A DNA stretch of 64,000 nucleotides, from positions 1 through 64,000 of the forward strand of contig URAF01000003.1 in NCBI GenBank assembly GCA_900545885.1. The letters run 5' to 3'. Each line of letters opens with the position of its first letter. The stretch's first letter is position 1. Shown piece by piece: positions 24,306 to 32,119 of this stretch. The translations under genes and the position numbers were made by a program. This DNA comes from an uncultured Eubacteriales bacterium. GTDB taxonomy: Bacteria; Bacillota; Clostridia; Christensenellales; CAG-917. The notes under the pieces were generated by a model. The model worked only from the letters and a program-made list of their open reading frames with translations. It was not told the DNA's origin and ran no database searches.

Positions 24306-24427
24306 CACGTGCGCACATACTGCGCGCATACGGCTAAAATTATGCACATCGGCGCAGTACTATACACTGTCCGAAATTGCTTTATTTTCCCTTTGTTCGC
24401 AAAAACCTTGCCTTTTCGGTTTGCGGT

Positions 24428-26734
24428 CTACACTGCAAAAAGCCGCATGACAAGCACAGTGCAGTCGTCCTTCGCGCCTTCGTTCAACGCACGTTCCAGC
24501 ATTCGGTCGGCAAGTATCTGCGGATTTGCCGTGTTGATTTCTTCAACCGCGGAAATTACTCCCTGCTCGTCAAGCGCGTCGAAAACCCCGTCGGACATCA
24601 TTATGACCATATCCCCGTCGTAAAGCTGGTGACGGCTTGTGAGCGGCGAAGCTTTCTCGATTATCCCCGCAGGCGGTGCGGCGCAGGATATTATTTCTAC
24701 GTTGTCGCGATGACATACGAACGTTGCAACCGCTCCCATTTTGATGACGTCCAGTCCGCCCGATACCGTGTCGATTACGCTTATGTCGATGGACGAGAAA
24801 TTTTCGTCGTCGGCAAGACACAGCAATTTGTTGACGAGTGTCAAAATTACCGCGTTGTCGAATCCAGCACGGTAGAAGTTTTCCACCATGGCTATTGCGT
24901 TTTTACTGGAATCCGCCGCGCGTTCGCCGCTGCCCATTCCGTCGGACAACGCAAAAAGCCGTCTGCGCCTGGACGGACACAGTATGCTTTTGCTGTCCCC
25001 CGACACGCCTTCGCCGTCCCGCCGTTTTTCCGCCGCTCCGTATGCAACCTCGAACACTGGACACGCCGCAAGATGAACGACGCAGTCTTCGCCGCGCGGA
25101 GTAACCGCAATTTTTTCGAGTCTGGTGCCCGTCACCGCCGAAACTATGCGCGGCAACACGAGCTTGTCGGCGTCGCAGGCTCTCACCGTCAAAACTACGC
25201 CCGTGGACGCGCCTTGCCCGCTGACCACGATTTCGCCCGACACTATGTTATGCCTCAGAAGTTCGTTGCCGATTGCCTCCTGCAACTCCTCGCCGAAACT
25301 CACGCGTTCGCCGCATTCGCGGGCAAGAGAATCGAGAACGAGCGAAACCCCCGCGAACTGTTCGGACATAAGCCTTTTTGTTTCGCTGATTCCGCCCGCC
25401 GCTTCTATTCGCTGTTTGTAGGCTTCGCCCGCGCTGTTGAGAACGGACGCAAGGTTGTTCATTTTGGAACATCTGCTCGTAATGAACGGCGGCATGTCGA
25501 GTATGGTGACCTTGCCTCTCGACATAACGGCGTTTGCCATGGGCAACAAAACGGAGGAAGTATCGTCGCCGAGAGCGGAAAAACAGCCCTCGCGTTCGGG
25601 ACATCTCCCGCAGTAATTTTTCGCGACTTCGCCCGCCAACCGTTCGGGTGTATAGAAGTTTTCGGCGCTTTCCATTCGGTTGAGCGAACGCGACATATCG
25701 TAAAAAACCTGACTGACGGAATAAAGTCTGCCCGCGAGTTCGTTGCGGTTGCGATTGACGATACCCGATACCGCGGCGACCCCTTTTTGTCTGCCGTTGC
25801 GGAAAAGCGAAAGCGATTGCTTGGGAATGAGCAAAAAAGCAAGCAACCCGAGAGACACGGAAATAAGGTTTTGCCACCCTGCGGCGCTCCACCCAAGCCC
25901 CAGCCACATGACGACATAAACGATTATTACGCCCGCAGCGGATGCCCATTTCGTAAAAGGAAGAAGCCCCGACGCTATACCCGCGGCAAGAACGGCAAAA
26001 GCCAGAAACTCAACAGACATGAAACCGAACGCCGCGCCTACACCTGCAAGCGCGCCGAAAGCAAACGCGGAGGCAGGCGAAACGCATACCGCAAAAAACA
26101 TAACGAAAAAGGGTGTGAGCGCAAAGAGCAGATTGAACCCTTCCGTGTGTACGCCTGACGCGGCAAACGCGAAGCCCACTACGGATATACCGCCAGCGAT
26201 TATCTCGTCAGGCGTAAAACGCGTGTTTATACCCCGCAAAAGTACCGCATAACATATGATTTGCGCACAAAAGGAGAAAACGGCGACAATAACCGCCGAA
26301 AGTACGGACGATGTTATACTGCCGCCGAAAAGCACCGCACACACCGCGTGCGGGATTTCCGATACGACGGCGGCGCAGGTTGTGAAAATGATTTTGACGT
26401 TCTTCCGAAGACGGAAAAACGCCATGTAGACCACAACGAAAACTATCACCGGCACGGCAACGTAAAGCAGCGTCCACCATGACGGCGAAAACACAATCAC
26501 CGCAAGCATGTAAACAGGGGCGACGACAAGCATATTCTGCCGCGCATATACAAGTCCGACAAAAAGCCCAAGCGCAAGTGCGCCGCCGAAGTCGTCGACA
26601 GACGCCAAAAGGAACATGGCAAGGATTTCCACCGCATATCTGGCGGCGCGGACGGGAGATAGTACGTATTTGCGCGGGACGCGCGAATGTGCGCGGGCGC
26701 GCGGTGATTTTCTGCCTGCAAGTGCGTGTAACAT
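24428..26734 (-). CDS. spoIIE: Stage II sporulation protein E (SpoIIE) phosphatase
   Basis: A 768-residue SpoIIE. After a basic N-terminus come about ten transmembrane segments (roughly 35-330), a central regulatory region with a CGRCPEREGCF cysteine patch, and a C-terminal PP2C-type phosphatase domain (about 565-768). The phosphatase has ALSDGMGSGERA, the typical metal-binding Asp-Gly motif, and MMSDGVFD. In Bacillus it localises to the sporulation septum and dephosphorylates SpoIIAA to release sigma-F. Its presence marks the organism as sporulating or recently so. Length agrees with the family. No Shine-Dalgarno is evident before the ATG. Confidence 0.93.
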   Translation of the reverse strand: MLHALAGRKSPRARAHSRVPRKYVLSPVRAARYAVEILAMFLLASVDDFGGALALGLFVGLVYARQNMLVVAPVYMLAVIVFSPSWWTLLYVAVPVIVFVVVYMAFFRLRKNVKIIFTTCAAVVSEIPHAVCAVLFGGSITSSVLSAVIVAVFSFCAQIICYAVLLRGINTRFTPDEIIAGGISVVGFAFAASGVHTEGFNLLFALTPFFVMFFAVCVSPASAFAFGALAGVGAAFGFMSVEFLAFAVLAAGIASGLLPFTKWASAAGVIIVYVVMWLGLGWSAAGWQNLISVSLGLLAFLLIPKQSLSLFRNGRQKGVAAVSGIVNRNRNELAGRLYSVSQVFYDMSRSLNRMESAENFYTPERLAGEVAKNYCGRCPEREGCFSALGDDTSSVLLPMANAVMSRGKVTILDMPPFITSRCSKMNNLASVLNSAGEAYKQRIEAAGGISETKRLMSEQFAGVSLVLDSLARECGERVSFGEELQEAIGNELLRHNIVSGEIVVSGQGASTGVVLTVRACDADKLVLPRIVSAVTGTRLEKIAVTPRGEDCVVHLAACPVFEVAYGAAEKRRDGEGVSGDSKSILCPSRRRRLFALSDGMGSGERAADSSKNAIAMVENFYRAGFDNAVILTLVNKLLCLADDENFSSIDISVIDTVSGGLDVIKMGAVATFVCHRDNVEIISCAAPPAGIIEKASPLTSRHQLYDGDMVIMMSDGVFDALDEQGVISAVEEINTANPQILADRMLERALNEGAKDDCTVLVMRLFAV

Positions 26735-26807
26735 ACAATCACACTACCCCGCAGAAAACGTGTAAAATTTCCGTCGGGCAAAATAAAACGCCGCGGGTTT
26801 TCGATTT

Positions 26808-26815
26808 TTGTCGAA
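26808..26815. promoter_or_regulatory. Candidate Spo0A box upstream of spoIIE
   Basis: TTGTCGAA (26808-26815) matches the Spo0A consensus TGTCGAA and lies about 75 bp before the spoIIE start. An inverted TTTCGA lies just beside it. Spo0A controls spoIIE in Bacillus; the assignment here rests on one short match. Confidence 0.4.
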
Positions 26816-26889
26816 ACCGCTTTGCCCTTCCTGCCTTTCGCCATTTCTCCGCTCGCTCTTCTTATTAATTCTTCCTCTATCCCCTCTGT

Positions 26890-26958
26890 TTTTCTGCACT
26901 GGGGACGGAGCAATTTTGCATGTTTTCTGCATTTTTGCTCCGTCCCCAGTGCAGAAAA
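26890..26958. repeat. 24-bp perfect inverted repeat
   Basis: TTTTCTGCACTGGGGACGGA and four more bases (26890-26913) are repeated exactly in inverted form at 26935-26958, around a 21-bp AT-rich centre that holds TGCATG and CTGCA. The core GGGGACGGAGC resembles extragenic palindromes of clostridia. Apart from this and the box above, 26735-27022 holds no credible gene. Confidence 0.85.
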
Positions 26959-27022
26959 TTTCTGACAATCTCTTTCTCTGGGTCACTGGCAAACTTTGAA
27001 AAACTGCGTTTCAGGCAATAAA

Positions 27023-27048
27023 AAAAGCCGCGGTGTTCCGCGGCTTTT
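27023..27048 (-). terminator. Terminator of the F420 ligase-like gene
   Basis: AAAAGCCGCGG (27023-27033) pairs with CCGCGGCTTTT (27038-27048); on the minus strand T7 follows. Confidence 0.88.
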
Positions 27049-27060
27049 CACGACTTTTCG

Positions 27061-28245
27061 TCAGTCGGCGTAGTTGGTGAAATAGTTCTGGATGTAAATG
27101 ATAGGAGTTCCCTTGTCGCCCGAACCCGAAGTCAGGTCGGAAAGCGAACCGAGCAAGTCGGTGAGACGTCTGGGAGTTGTGCCCTGCGACGCCTGCGATG
27201 CAAACAGGTCGGTGGGTTTTGCCTTTATCATCTTCTGGATTGCTTCCTTTGCCGCGTCGCCCGTGAGGTCGCCGATTGCGTTGTCGGCAAGATATTTGAG
27301 TTTAAGCTCGTTGGGCGTGCCTTCCAGTCCCGAGGTGTAGCCGGGAGAAACAACGGGGTCGGCAAGTTCCCAGATTTTTCCGACGGGGTCTTTGAACGCG
27401 CCATCGCCGTAAACCATGACTTCGACCTTCTTGCCCGTCTTCTCGAGCAGCAATGCCTGAACCTTGTTGACGAATTCGTTGCAATCGCGGGGGAACAGTT
27501 TGACGCTGTCGTCCGTCGCGAGGTTGGAACCGAGAATGCCGTAATCGGGGTTGTAACCGCTGCCGTCAACGGGTGCATTCAGAATTTCGTGCATGGAAAT
27601 GACTTTCTTTGCGCCCGCTTCGAGCAAAAGGCGTTTGGTGCGGAAACGGGTGTGTATGTCGGCGTTGATAACGACGTCTGCGTATTTAAGAATTTCCTGC
27701 GGACGGTTGGCAAGGATAATTTCGGTGTTGGGACCCGCCATCTCCTTGTAGAGCTGAATGTAGTCCATGCCCGTGAAAGGATGTTTGACTTCGCCGAACA
27801 TTTCGTAGACTTCTTTTTCGGTGAACACGTCGGAATAAGGATTGACGCCGTGTTTATCGAGCGCGTCGAAGTCCATGAGATGGTTGCCGACTTCGTCGGA
27901 GGGGTAGGACAACATGATGACGAGTTTATCGACGCCTTTGGCTATTCCTTTGAGAAGCAGAGAAAAGCGGTTGCGGGACAGAATGGGGAAAATGAGTCCG
28001 ACCGTACCGCCGCCCGTTTTTGCGCGGACGTCTTTCGCTATCTGGTCGACGGTTGCATAGTTACCCTGCGAACGTGCGACGACAGCTTCCGTAACAGCGA
28101 GAACGTCTCTGTCCTGAATTGCGAAACCCGTATTTTTGTCGTTTGCGGCGGCGAGAAGGCTGTCCACAACGATGTTGACGAGGTCGTCGCCCTTTTTGAT
28201 TATAGGAGCTTTGATACCGCGAGAAATAGTACCGACTGTTGCCAT
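27061..28245 (-). CDS. Coenzyme F420-0:L-glutamate ligase-like protein
   Basis: A 394-residue protein of the CofE-like family. It opens with VGTISRGIKAPIIKKGDDLV and continues with the family's conserved Arg/Asn segment (SRNRFSLLLKGIAKGV) and GDGAFKDPVGKIWELADPVVSPG. CofE adds glutamate to F420-0, but this longer form is common in Clostridia that are not known to make F420, so the true acceptor may be different. Start ATG 28245 follows GGGAGG. A TTTACA-17-TATAAT promoter precedes it and a strong terminator follows, so it stands alone. Confidence 0.8.
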   Translation of the reverse strand: MATVGTISRGIKAPIIKKGDDLVNIVVDSLLAAANDKNTGFAIQDRDVLAVTEAVVARSQGNYATVDQIAKDVRAKTGGGTVGLIFPILSRNRFSLLLKGIAKGVDKLVIMLSYPSDEVGNHLMDFDALDKHGVNPYSDVFTEKEVYEMFGEVKHPFTGMDYIQLYKEMAGPNTEIILANRPQEILKYADVVINADIHTRFRTKRLLLEAGAKKVISMHEILNAPVDGSGYNPDYGILGSNLATDDSVKLFPRDCNEFVNKVQALLLEKTGKKVEVMVYGDGAFKDPVGKIWELADPVVSPGYTSGLEGTPNELKLKYLADNAIGDLTGDAAKEAIQKMIKAKPTDLFASQASQGTTPRRLTDLLGSLSDLTSGSGDKGTPIIYIQNYFTNYAD

Positions 28246-28297
28246 AAGACCTCCCTGAAAGGTAAAGATTACGCGCGTGCGCGCCTTGAACGATAGG

Positions 28298-28326
28298 ATT
28301 ATACTACAAAACATTCCCGCTGTAAA
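28298..28326 (-). promoter_or_regulatory. Promoter of the F420 ligase-like gene
   Basis: On the minus strand TTTACA (28326-28321), 17 bp, TATAAT (28303-28298). Confidence 0.75.
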
Positions 28327-28455
28327 ATATTTTTTTCGCAAGATACAAGGTTGATTGAAAACCGCAATCACAACCCGAACCGCGGCGGGCACTCTCTTCG
28401 TCCGAACGTTGTTTTACCGCAAGCCTTCTTTTTCTTCCGTCCGTCGCCGCACGGT

Positions 28456-28484
28456 TTGACAAACCCTCGGGAAAGTTGCATACT
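28456..28484 (+). promoter_or_regulatory. Promoter of the PflX-like gene, leaderless
   Basis: TTGACA (28456-28461), 17 bp, CATACT (28479-28484), then 6 nt to the ATG at 28491. Confidence 0.7.
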
Positions 28485-28490
28485 GTCGGT

Positions 28491-29351
28491 ATGGACCTGA
28501 ATTTTGTGAAATTCAAACTGGCAAGAGCCGCCCTTCACCACTACGAAGAACCTTGCCTTTCGGGAACGCGCGGCAGCGGCACTCTGTTTTTTTCGGGGTG
28601 CGATTTGCGGTGCCCGTTTTGTCAGAATTACGAAATCTCCGCAGGCGGCAAAGGTCTTACCGTAAACGGCAACGACCTGATTTTTCTTGCGCGCAGTCTT
28701 GTGGACGAAGGCGCGGAAAACATCAATCTCGTAACCCCGTCTATTTGGCTTGATAAACTTATACCCGTACTTGAAGCGCTCAAAAATGAAGTTAAAGTGC
28801 CGATTGTGTGGAACAGCAACGGACGGGAAGACGTCGCGAAGCTCAAAAAACTGGAAGGGCTGGTGGACGTGTATCTTCCCGATTTCAAGTACTCGGACGA
28901 ACAGCTTGCACGCAAATACGGAGCAGGCGAAAACTATCCCGAACGCGCACGCGCGGCTATTTCCGAAATGCGCAGACAGCAACCGACGGACGTATTCGAC
29001 GAACGCGGAATGATGCAGAAAGGCGTAATAGTACGTCACCTCGTACTGCCCGCCGCCGTCGAAAACACGCGAGAGGTTCTCGACAAAATCGCGGCTATCG
29101 ACAAAACGCTTTATGTAAGTCTTATGGGGCAATATTTCCCCACTCCCGCGGTTCAGGCACACCCCGTACTCGGACGCAGAATAACGCAGGAAGAGTACGA
29201 CGAAGCGACCGACGCATTTTTCGAGGCGGGATTAACCAACGGATTTTCTCAGGAACTCGACAGCGCAACCGAAGAGTACGTGCCGGACTTCGACCTCGGG
29301 CTTCTCGAAAAAAGATTGTCGGGAAAGACCAGCGGGTTTTCTGCCGAATAA
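28491..29351 (+). CDS. PflX-like radical SAM protein
   Basis: A 286-residue radical SAM protein of the PflX group (pyruvate formate-lyase-activase-like, COG1313 type). The cluster motif is FFSGCDLRCPFCQNYEIS, a CX3CX2C site. Further family marks are INLVTPSIWLDKLIPVL, VDVYLPDFKYSDEQLA, VRHLVLPA and VSLMGQYFP. Members are presumed to make glycyl radicals or act in an unknown activation step; no glycyl-radical enzyme gene is next to it. The ATG at 28491 has no ribosome site and sits 6 nt after a -10 box, so a leaderless mRNA is predicted. Confidence 0.85.
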   Translation: MDLNFVKFKLARAALHHYEEPCLSGTRGSGTLFFSGCDLRCPFCQNYEISAGGKGLTVNGNDLIFLARSLVDEGAENINLVTPSIWLDKLIPVLEALKNEVKVPIVWNSNGREDVAKLKKLEGLVDVYLPDFKYSDEQLARKYGAGENYPERARAAISEMRRQQPTDVFDERGMMQKGVIVRHLVLPAAVENTREVLDKIAAIDKTLYVSLMGQYFPTPAVQAHPVLGRRITQEEYDEATDAFFEAGLTNGFSQELDSATEEYVPDFDLGLLEKRLSGKTSGFSAE

Positions 29352-29400
29352 GTCGTAAAGAAAATATTTTAATAATCTTTTAAGTTATAGCCGTATTTTC

Positions 29401-29429
29401 TTGTCAAAATTTTTCCGCCGTGATATAAT
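29401..29429 (+). promoter_or_regulatory. Promoter of the uraA-upp operon
   Basis: TTGTCA (29401-29406), 17 bp, TATAAT (29424-29429). It starts a leader of about 195 nt that holds a 5' hairpin (CGGGAG 29443-29448 with CTCCCG 29457-29462), a leader ORF and a terminator. Confidence 0.82.
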
Positions 29430-29473
29430 TTGAAAAATTGTTCGGGAGAAAATGCACTCCCGCGGAGGATGAA

Positions 29474-29551
29474 ATGAAGTTTCTCGGAGCCGTTTGCATC
29501 GCCCATACCACGAACCTTCTTTTCGCAATCTCCGCTTTTCGTTTTTCGTAA
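29474..29551 (+). CDS. Leader peptide of the uraA-upp attenuator
   Basis: A 25-codon reading frame encoding MKFLGAVCIAHTTNLLFAIS then AFRFS, with GGAGG 6 nt before its ATG. The stop codon lies 3 nt before the terminator stem. The second half is pyrimidine-rich in the RNA (CUU CUU UUC ... CUUUUCGUUUUUCG). This is the layout of the E. coli pyrBI leader, where a ribosome following closely behind RNA polymerase blocks the hairpin when UTP is low. The presence of the frame is seen directly; the mechanism is inferred. Confidence 0.6.
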   Translation: MKFLGAVCIAHTTNLLFAISAFRFS

Positions 29552-29554
29552 TCG

Positions 29555-29581
29555 ACGTTCCCTTTCGGGGACGTTTTTTTT
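29555..29581 (+). terminator. Attenuator terminator before uraA
   Basis: ACGTTCCC (29555-29562) pairs with GGGGACGT (29567-29574) including one G-U pair, then eight T. It stands 49 bp before the uraA start and directly after the leader-peptide stop. Confidence 0.85.
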
Positions 29582-29629
29582 GGTTCGGAAAACGTTGGGT
29601 CGGCAAATCTATTCAGGGAGAATATACAA

Positions 29630-31252
29630 ATGAAACTCGTTTACGACATCAATGACAAACCGCCGTTTGGCAAATTGCTCGTACTCGCCGTTCAACAGCT
29701 GCTTGCTATACTCGCAGCGACTATTGCGGTGCCTACCATCATCGGTCTGCCCGCGCAGATTCCCGCCGCCATCCTCGGCGCAGGCGTCGGCACGCTGGTC
29801 TATCTGCTGTTCACCCGCGGCAAAAGCCCCGTCTTCCTCGGCAGCTCCTTTGCCTTCCTTACCGCTCTCGGCGGCGCGCTTTCCTTCGGATTCCTCGGAA
29901 TAATCCTCGGTTCGATATTCGCGGGTCTCGTTTACGTAATTCTTGCAATCGTCATTCACTTCGCGGGCACCAAATGGGTCTCCAAACTCATGCCTCCCGT
30001 CATCATCGGCCCCACCGTCGCACTCATCGGTCTTTCGCTTGCCGCAAACGCAATGGGCGACATGGTCAAAGCGTCTGCCGCAACCGTCAACGCCAGCTAC
30101 AACCTCGTTGCACTGCTTTGCGGTCTTGTGACCTTCTTTACCGTCATAATCTGCTCCGCTCAAAAGAAATACAAATCCCTCAAGCTCATACCCTTCATCA
30201 TCGGTATCGGCGCAGGATACGCACTTGCGGCTATATTCTCCGCGTTCGGTCACGCGTTCGACGTGGAATACCTCAAGATAATCGACTTCTCTTACATCGT
30301 CAACAACTTTGTTAATTCGGACGGTTCCTTCGTCGGCGTCACCGCTTTCCTCAACTACCCCGATTTCGCACTCATCGAAGCAATCAAAGAAATCATCACG
30401 GGCGAAGCGGGCACCGTTGCCGCAAATCCCGAAGCAATCGTTCTCAACGGACAGGGTGTTGCCGAAGTCGCACTCGCGTTTATCCCCGTTGCACTCGTCG
30501 TCTTTGCGGAACACATCGCAGACCACAAGAACCTCAGCTCCATCATCAACCGCGACCTCGTCGAAGGCGAACCCGGACTCAAACGCACTCTGCTCGGCGA
30601 CGGCGTCGGCTCCATTATGGGTACGATTTTCGGTATCTGCCCCAACACCACTTACGGTGAATCCGTAGGCTGCGTCGCAATCACCGGCAACGCATCCGTC
30701 AGAACCATCCTCGTAACCGCCTGCATGTGCATAGTGCTGTCCTTCCTCAGCCCCGTCATGAGCCTGCTGCAAACCATTCCTTCCTGCGTAATGGGCGGCG
30801 TTTGCCTCACTCTTTACGGTTTCATCGCAGTCAGCGGTCTTAAGATGTTCAAAGACATCGACCTCGGCGAAAACAAAAACCTCTTCGTCGTCAGCGCAAT
30901 ACTCATTTCCGGTATCGGCGGACTCAGCATCAGAATTCCTTACGAAATCGCAGGCAACGGCGAAGTCGTGAACTATATCACCATCACTTCCATAGCAACC
31001 GCACTTATCCTCGGTATCGCCACTTACGCGGTTCTCAACAAAATCGACAAGAACAAACCCGAAACCGAAAATGACGAAAGTCTGCCTTCGGCAGCCGTAA
31101 ACGCAACCGTTCCTCTCGGCGAAGAAGAAAACCTCGTCGAAGTGGCGGAAGACAAAGCGGACAACGCACAAGCAGAATGCAAGTGCACTTGCGGCTGTGC
31201 GGAACACGCGGAAGCGGCAACCGAACCCGAACAGGAAAAATCCAACGAATAA
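29630..31252 (+). CDS. uraA: Uracil permease (NCS2 family)
   Basis: A 540-residue nucleobase:cation symporter of the UraA type with about 14 membrane segments. Typical stretches are QQLLAILAATIAVPTI near the N-terminus, SSFAFLTALGG, and IFGICPNTTYGESVG, where the Glu-containing helix contacts uracil. Unlike most UraA proteins it has a long acidic, hydrophilic C-terminal tail (from about residue 465) with a cysteine cluster CKCTCGC at 517-523. It imports uracil for the Upp enzyme encoded 31 bp downstream. Expression is probably set by the leader attenuator. Confidence 0.92.
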   Translation: MKLVYDINDKPPFGKLLVLAVQQLLAILAATIAVPTIIGLPAQIPAAILGAGVGTLVYLLFTRGKSPVFLGSSFAFLTALGGALSFGFLGIILGSIFAGLVYVILAIVIHFAGTKWVSKLMPPVIIGPTVALIGLSLAANAMGDMVKASAATVNASYNLVALLCGLVTFFTVIICSAQKKYKSLKLIPFIIGIGAGYALAAIFSAFGHAFDVEYLKIIDFSYIVNNFVNSDGSFVGVTAFLNYPDFALIEAIKEIITGEAGTVAANPEAIVLNGQGVAEVALAFIPVALVVFAEHIADHKNLSSIINRDLVEGEPGLKRTLLGDGVGSIMGTIFGICPNTTYGESVGCVAITGNASVRTILVTACMCIVLSFLSPVMSLLQTIPSCVMGGVCLTLYGFIAVSGLKMFKDIDLGENKNLFVVSAILISGIGGLSIRIPYEIAGNGEVVNYITITSIATALILGIATYAVLNKIDKNKPETENDESLPSAAVNATVPLGEEENLVEVAEDKADNAQAECKCTCGCAEHAEAATEPEQEKSNE

Positions 31253-31283
31253 TCCCGCCTGCAAAGGGATTTCAGGAGGTCAT

Positions 31284-31922
31284 ATGAAAGAATATCCCAA
31301 CGTTACTATCCTCGACCACCCTCTTATCCGTCACAAAATCGCGATACTTCGCGACGTCAACACGGGAATGAAAGAGTTCCGCGAACTGGTTGAAGAAATC
31401 ACCACCCTTATGGTTTACGAGAGTTTCAAAACCGTCCCCACCAAAAAAGTTATGGTTCAGACTCCTCTCGAACTCACCGAACAGACAATGGTCGCCGACA
31501 ACGCAGTTGCGGTCGTCCCCATTCTCCGTGCGGGTCTCGGAATGGTCAACGGCGTACATACGCTCTTCCCCACGGCGAGAGTCGGTCATATCGGAATGTA
31601 CCGTGACGAGGAAACCCTCGAACCTCACGAATACTACTGCAAACTGCCCGACGGCATCGAAAACAGCGTTGCGATACTTCTCGACCCAATGCTTGCAACG
31701 GGCGGAAGCGCGGCTGCTGCAATCAAATTCCTGAAAGACCGCGGCTGCAAGAACATTATGCTTATGAGCATTATCGCGGCACCCGTAGGCATCGAAACCG
31801 TCGCGGAAGCACACCCTGACGTCAAAGTGTTCGTATCTACCCTTGACCGTCAGCTCAACGAGAACGGTTATATCCTTCCCGGTCTCGGCGACGCGGGCGA
31901 CAGACTGTTCGGCACCAAATAA
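31284..31922 (+). CDS. upp: Uracil phosphoribosyltransferase
   Basis: A 212-residue Upp, the usual length. It starts MKEYPNVTILDHPLIRHK; the PRPP-binding loop is LLDPMLATGGSA and the uracil-binding end is GYILPGLGDAGDRLFGT. It makes UMP from uracil and PRPP. The ATG follows CAGGAGG by 5 nt. It is the second gene of the uraA operon, so uptake and trapping of uracil are coupled. Confidence 0.96.
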   Translation: MKEYPNVTILDHPLIRHKIAILRDVNTGMKEFRELVEEITTLMVYESFKTVPTKKVMVQTPLELTEQTMVADNAVAVVPILRAGLGMVNGVHTLFPTARVGHIGMYRDEETLEPHEYYCKLPDGIENSVAILLDPMLATGGSAAAAIKFLKDRGCKNIMLMSIIAAPVGIETVAEAHPDVKVFVSTLDRQLNENGYILPGLGDAGDRLFGTK

Positions 31923-31970
31923 CCGAGATGTCTGCGACTTAATCCGAAAGGATTGCAAACTATCAAAACA

Positions 31971-31995
31971 AAAGCCGACGCGTTGCGTCGGCTTT
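31971..31995 (+). terminator. Terminator of the uraA-upp operon
   Basis: AAAGCCGACGC (31971-31981) pairs with GCGTCGGCTTT (31985-31995), followed by more T. Confidence 0.88.
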
Positions 31996-32119
31996 TTGTA
32001 TATGTTCGATTGTGTTGCGTATGGCTTTGATTTTGTTGCGATTTGATTTTGTTGTACTTCTTTTCAGTTTGCTTTATTGCCGATTGCGAACGAAGAACAA
32101 ATTGTGCTTGTTTTCGATA

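Noticed and set aside
26744..26992. An 82-codon leftward frame between spoIIE and the F420 ligase-like gene
   Set aside because: It runs through the long inverted repeat, has basic low-complexity composition and no ribosome site.
29436..29580. PyrR-binding antiterminator before uraA
   Set aside because: I could not find the conserved PyrR-binding loop; the leader instead shows a translated frame and a terminator, so PyrR control is not claimed.
29609..31264. A 551-codon frame antisense to uraA
   Set aside because: Composition (long Asp/Gly/Val runs) is typical of antisense translation of a membrane protein gene; uraA is certain.
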